From the NCBI GenBank assembly GCA_041742235.1, contig JBGSJA010000186.1, positions 1-8,090 on the forward strand: DNA of 8,090 bases, read 5' to 3'. The DNA comes from BOKV01 sp041742235. GTDB taxonomy: Bacteria; Pseudomonadota; Alphaproteobacteria; Rhizobiales; Rhizobiaceae. This document shows, in pieces, positions 6,183 to 8,090 of this stretch. The position numbers and the translations under genes were made by a program. Each line of letters starts with the position of its first letter. Within the stretch, counting starts at the first letter, position 1. The notes under the pieces were generated by a model. The model was given only the letters and a program-made list of their open reading frames with translations. It had not been told where the DNA came from and ran no database searches.

Positions 6183-6887
6183 ATGGCGGAAGCGGTAGCC
6201 AAGGAACCTAGCATGGAAGACATTCTGGCTTCCATTCGCAAGATCATCGCCCAAGACGACCCGCGCGCCAAGCCTGAACCCGCTCCGTCGCCAGTGCCGG
6301 AGGCAAGGCATGCCGAACGGGCCATGCCGGCTGAAAGCGTGATGCCGGCGGAAAGAGCCATGCCGTCTGCGGCAAGGCAAACTCAAACGGCAGCGCCGTA
6401 TCCCGCCGCTCCGAACGGCCAACCCGCATATCGCGCACAGACCGCGCCAAGGCCTGCATCGGCCACGACGCTGGCGGCGCTGGCCAACCAGGTGCGGCAG
6501 GAAATGCCGCGCAATTCCGGCGCCTTTGCCACCGATCCGGCATCTTCACCGTCACCGCAACCTTCGCCGCAGCCAACGATCCGCCAGCAGGCAGCGCCAA
6601 TGCCCGCTTCCCGGTCGGCAAACCCGACCGCGCAACAGCAAGCGCCTGCGGTTTCGCCATCGAGCAGTGCCGAGGTCACCGCGTTTCGGGACGCTTTGGT
6701 TTCGCCATCGACCGGCAAGGCCGTCACCGATTCCATCGACCGGCTAAAGGCTGCCCTTGCGGACAACGCTTCGGCGAAGATCGAAACGGTGCTGCGTCCC
6801 ATGCTGCGCGATTGGCTCGACAACAACCTGCCGGAATTGGTCGAGCGCCTCGTGCGCGAAGAGATCGAACGCCTCGTCCGGCGCTGA
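6183..6887 (+). CDS. popZ: PopZ-type pole-organizing protein (DUF2497)
   Basis: A 234-residue protein of the PopZ/DUF2497 family, a cytoplasmic self-assembling polar scaffold that in Caulobacter anchors the ParB-parS centromere and recruits cell-cycle proteins. Residues 7-26 hold the N-terminal client-binding helix (EPSMEDILASIRKIIAQDD). Residues about 27-163 are a disordered linker rich in Pro, Ala, Gln and Ser. Residues about 164-234 are the C-terminal oligomerization region, with the family end pattern LRPMLRDWLDNNLPELVERL and then a run of charged helix to RR. The linker holds about 12 Arg/Lys against 7 Asp/Glu, unlike the acidic linker of Caulobacter PopZ, and carries three AERAMP-like hexapeptides at 44-61. 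A small helix-like segment (TLAALANQVRQEM, 96-108) interrupts it. The gene lies upstream of valS as in many alphaproteobacteria, but a minus-strand gene separates them here. Confidence 0.92.
   Translation: MAEAVAKEPSMEDILASIRKIIAQDDPRAKPEPAPSPVPEARHAERAMPAESVMPAERAMPSAARQTQTAAPYPAAPNGQPAYRAQTAPRPASATTLAALANQVRQEMPRNSGAFATDPASSPSPQPSPQPTIRQQAAPMPASRSANPTAQQQAPAVSPSSSAEVTAFRDALVSPSTGKAVTDSIDRLKAALADNASAKIETVLRPMLRDWLDNNLPELVERLVREEIERLVRR
6312..6365 (+). repeat. Three tandem 18-bp units inside popZ
   Basis: In-frame units at 6312-6329, 6330-6347 and 6348-6365 encode AERAMP, AESVMP and AERAMP in the disordered linker. The unit ends (ATGCCG) are identical, while several third positions differ, so the repeat is not a very recent duplication. 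Confidence 0.6.
6650..6711 (+). repeat. Dispersed 14-bp direct repeat inside popZ
   Basis: GGTTTCGCCATCGA occurs at 6650-6663 and 6698-6711, exactly 48 bp (16 codons) apart and in the same frame, encoding VSPSS and VSPST on either side of the linker/C-terminal boundary. It may reflect an old internal duplication. Confidence 0.5.
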
Positions 6888-6893
6888 CGCCGG
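6878..6893. terminator. Hairpin between convergent popZ and amidotransferase genes
   Basis: CCGGCG (6878-6883) and CGCCGG (6888-6893) form a perfect 6-bp stem with a CTGA tetraloop that contains the popZ stop codon. It lies between two convergent genes and could act on both transcripts, but neither side has a T-run, so intrinsic termination would be weak. Confidence 0.35.
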
Positions 6894-6897
6894 TTCG

Positions 6898-7659
6898 TCA
6901 CCGCACGCCTGATTTCACCATCCGCAGCCAGTTTCCCACTGCCAGCGTTCGAAGCACCGGATTGGCGACGTCTGCCGGCGGCTCATCGGGAAAGTCTGCG
7001 ATCACGTCGACCGAATCCGGCTGCGCGCCGTTGGCCAGGAAGCCCTTTCGGAAATCTTCCAGTTCCGCTTCCGGATGGTACTGGAAGCCCGTGAAATCGA
7101 CGCCGCCGGTCTGAAACGCGATCGCCTGCACCGGGCTTATCTGGCTGTGGGCCAGGACGACCGAGCCATCAGGCAGTTGAGTGACATGGTCGCGGTGCCA
7201 GGTTGGCGATGCAAAGTTGCGGGGTGTTCCGGTATAGACCGGGTGCGACATTCCCGCTGGCGTCAATTCCAGGCGGGCCAATCCGACCTCGCTGCCCTTC
7301 GGGTTCGCGCCGACCTTGCCGCCAAGTGCGACGGCGGCGGTCTGCAGGCCCCAGCATGCGCCTAGTACGGGCTTGCCGCTGGCAAGCATTGGTTCGATCC
7401 GCCGCAAAAAGGGCACGGCGCGTTCGTCCATCGCGTTCCAAGCGACCCCGGAACCGGTCAGCACATAGGCGTCGAAATCTTCTATGGGCGCATGTTTTCC
7501 GGCACGTTCATCGGAATAGGGAAACGTGACCTCTATTGTCGCATCGGGCGCGTGAAGGCGGATCGCCGTCTCCCAAGTCTGCCAGGCGAGCGGGCGGCCG
7601 GCTTGTTCGTTGCGCGTCATCAACGCTTCGGTATTGCCCTCGACGATCAGGATTCGCAT
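6898..7659 (-). CDS. Class I glutamine amidotransferase (GMP synthase GATase-like)
   Basis: A 253-residue stand-alone class I glutamine amidotransferase domain protein. The triad is complete: C102 in the nucleophile elbow LGACWGLQ, and H195 and E197 in FQYHPEAE. The oxyanion-side loop is LTGSGVAWN at 67-75. Family enzymes hydrolyse glutamine to ammonia; stand-alone members often act on other gamma-glutamyl substrates, or are described only as GMP synthase-like. No synthetase partner domain is fused or adjacent, so the acceptor is unknown. A C-terminal extension of about 55 residues follows the HPE motif. The ATG at 7659 is supported by AGGAAGG 5 bases upstream (7665-7671). The gene converges on popZ with only 10 bp between stops and diverges from valS. 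The family call is firm; the physiological substrate is not known. Confidence 0.9.
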   Translation of the reverse strand: MRILIVEGNTEALMTRNEQAGRPLAWQTWETAIRLHAPDATIEVTFPYSDERAGKHAPIEDFDAYVLTGSGVAWNAMDERAVPFLRRIEPMLASGKPVLGACWGLQTAAVALGGKVGANPKGSEVGLARLELTPAGMSHPVYTGTPRNFASPTWHRDHVTQLPDGSVVLAHSQISPVQAIAFQTGGVDFTGFQYHPEAELEDFRKGFLANGAQPDSVDVIADFPDEPPADVANPVLRTLAVGNWLRMVKSGVR

Positions 7660-7664
7660 GCGGA

Positions 7665-7671
7665 CCTTCCT
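7665..7671 (-). promoter_or_regulatory. Shine-Dalgarno AGGAAGG of the amidotransferase gene
   Basis: AGGAAGG on the minus strand, 5 bases before ATG 7659, confirms that start. A TATAAA-like box lies just beyond it on the same strand (plus positions 7683-7688), but no -35 box stands at a proper distance, so I do not call a promoter. Confidence 0.6.
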
Positions 7672-7729
7672 TTTTGGAGGGCTTTATAGCCGCCAGAACA
7701 CTCCGCGCGCCAGCAAATCGGCTGAATTG

Positions 7730-7758
7730 TTGACTTGCCCGCGGCCATTCGCTTTACA
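7730..7758 (+). promoter_or_regulatory. Probable valS promoter
   Basis: TTGACT at 7730-7735 (5 of 6 to the -35 consensus) is followed after 17 bp by TTTACA at 7753-7758 (3 of 6 to the -10 consensus). This would start transcription near 7765 and leave a leader of about 50 bases. A strong -35 with a degenerate -10 is usual for alphaproteobacterial housekeeping promoters. Predicted only. Confidence 0.45.
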
Positions 7759-7765
7759 CGCCGAA

Positions 7766-7787
7766 GCGAAGGCGTCGCGAAGGCGCC
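7766..7787 (+). repeat. Tandem 11-bp repeat in the valS leader
   Basis: Two adjacent 11-bp units (7766-7776 and 7777-7787), GCGAAGGCGTC and GCGAAGGCGCC, match at 10 of 11 bases and begin about where the predicted transcript starts. A role is unknown; chance is possible in GC-rich DNA. Confidence 0.4.
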
Positions 7788-7815
7788 GGCAAGGCACAAA
7801 CCCGAGTGGCCCGAA

Positions 7816-8090
7816 ATGCTTGAAAAGAATTACGACGCCGCGGCTGTCGAACCGCGGATTGCGCAAAAGTGGGACGCGGCCAATGCCTTTGCCGCCGGTG
7901 CGGGCGCAAGGCCCGGCGCGGAGCCGTACACGATCGTCATTCCGCCGCCGAACGTCACCGGCTCGCTGCACATGGGCCACGCGCTCAACAACACGATCCA
8001 GGACATCCTCGTCCGGTTCGAGCGGATGCGCGGCAAGGACGTTCTGTGGCAACCGGGCATGGACCATGCCGGCATCGCCACGCAGATGGT
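7816..8090 (+). CDS. valS: Valyl-tRNA synthetase, N-terminal part
   Basis: The first 91 codons of the class I aminoacyl-tRNA synthetase that charges tRNA-Val with valine using ATP; the gene runs off the right edge (family length is roughly 900 residues). The start MLEKNYDAAAVEPRIAQKW is the typical alphaproteobacterial ValRS opening. The catalytic-domain signature PPPNVTGSLHMGHAL (43-57) contains the HIGH motif as HMGH at 52-55, and the family block DVLWQPGMDHAGIATQMV follows to the edge. ATG 7816 has only a weak Shine-Dalgarno (GAG near 7804), but no better in-frame start is seen. It is an essential gene, probably driven by its own promoter at 7730-7758, because popZ upstream is separated from it by an opposite-strand gene. 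Confidence 0.96.
   Translation, partial: MLEKNYDAAAVEPRIAQKWDAANAFAAGAGARPGAEPYTIVIPPPNVTGSLHMGHALNNTIQDILVRFERMRGKDVLWQPGMDHAGIATQM

Noticed and set aside
7683..7688. TATAAA-like -10 box on the minus strand before the amidotransferase gene
   Set aside because: It lies too close to the Shine-Dalgarno, with no -35 box at 16-18 bp; the nearest candidate (TTTGCT) is about 23 bp away.
1..8090. Search by eye for CRISPR arrays, insertion-sequence ends, tRNA genes, phage or defence genes
   Set aside because: No regularly spaced repeats, transposase motifs, cloverleaf sequences or defence-type proteins were seen; the window is almost filled with ordinary chromosomal genes.

Overview
This is a GC-rich chromosomal window whose proteins point to an alphaproteobacterium of the order Hyphomicrobiales (Rhizobiales), probably in or near Phyllobacteriaceae (Mesorhizobium or Aminobacter-like). 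The best clues are a PopZ-type (DUF2497) pole-organizing protein close upstream of valS, the rhizobial-looking start of ValRS, a DUF2189 membrane protein and a large YcbB-like L,D-transpeptidase. The placement is by recognition, not by a database search.

Left part (1-1764, minus strand): a zinc-dependent MDR alcohol dehydrogenase is followed, after a 73 bp gap holding a strong hairpin, by the N-terminal 202 residues of an enolase-superfamily (mandelate racemase/muconate lactonizing enzyme) acid-sugar dehydratase that runs off the left edge. The pair looks like a catabolic operon for a sugar or sugar acid. A 265 bp divergent intergenic region (1765-2029), which carries two GTTAAC-cored repeats, separates it from the plus-strand genes.

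Middle (2030-6083, plus strand): an exported 709-residue L,D-transpeptidase (peptidoglycan 3-3 crosslinking), an exported alpha/beta-hydrolase-fold serine hydrolase that most likely starts at a TTG codon, and a polytopic DUF2189 membrane protein that most likely starts at GTG. All three are envelope proteins, but the gaps (203 and 119 bp, with weak hairpins after the first two genes) argue for at least partly separate transcription.

Right part (6084-8090): popZ (plus), then a convergent class I glutamine amidotransferase gene (minus) whose stop lies 10 bp from that of popZ, then the promoter region and first 91 codons of valS (plus), cut by the right edge. In many alphaproteobacteria popZ directly precedes valS; here an opposite-strand gene lies between them.

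I see no mobile element, CRISPR array, tRNA, rRNA, phage gene or defence system. Most of the window is ordinary chromosome. The points most worth a second look are the net-basic, repeat-bearing PopZ linker, the altered popZ-valS neighbourhood, the intercistronic hairpin, and the uncharacterised secreted hydrolase beside the L,D-transpeptidase. I do not see convincing evidence for a new multi-gene system.
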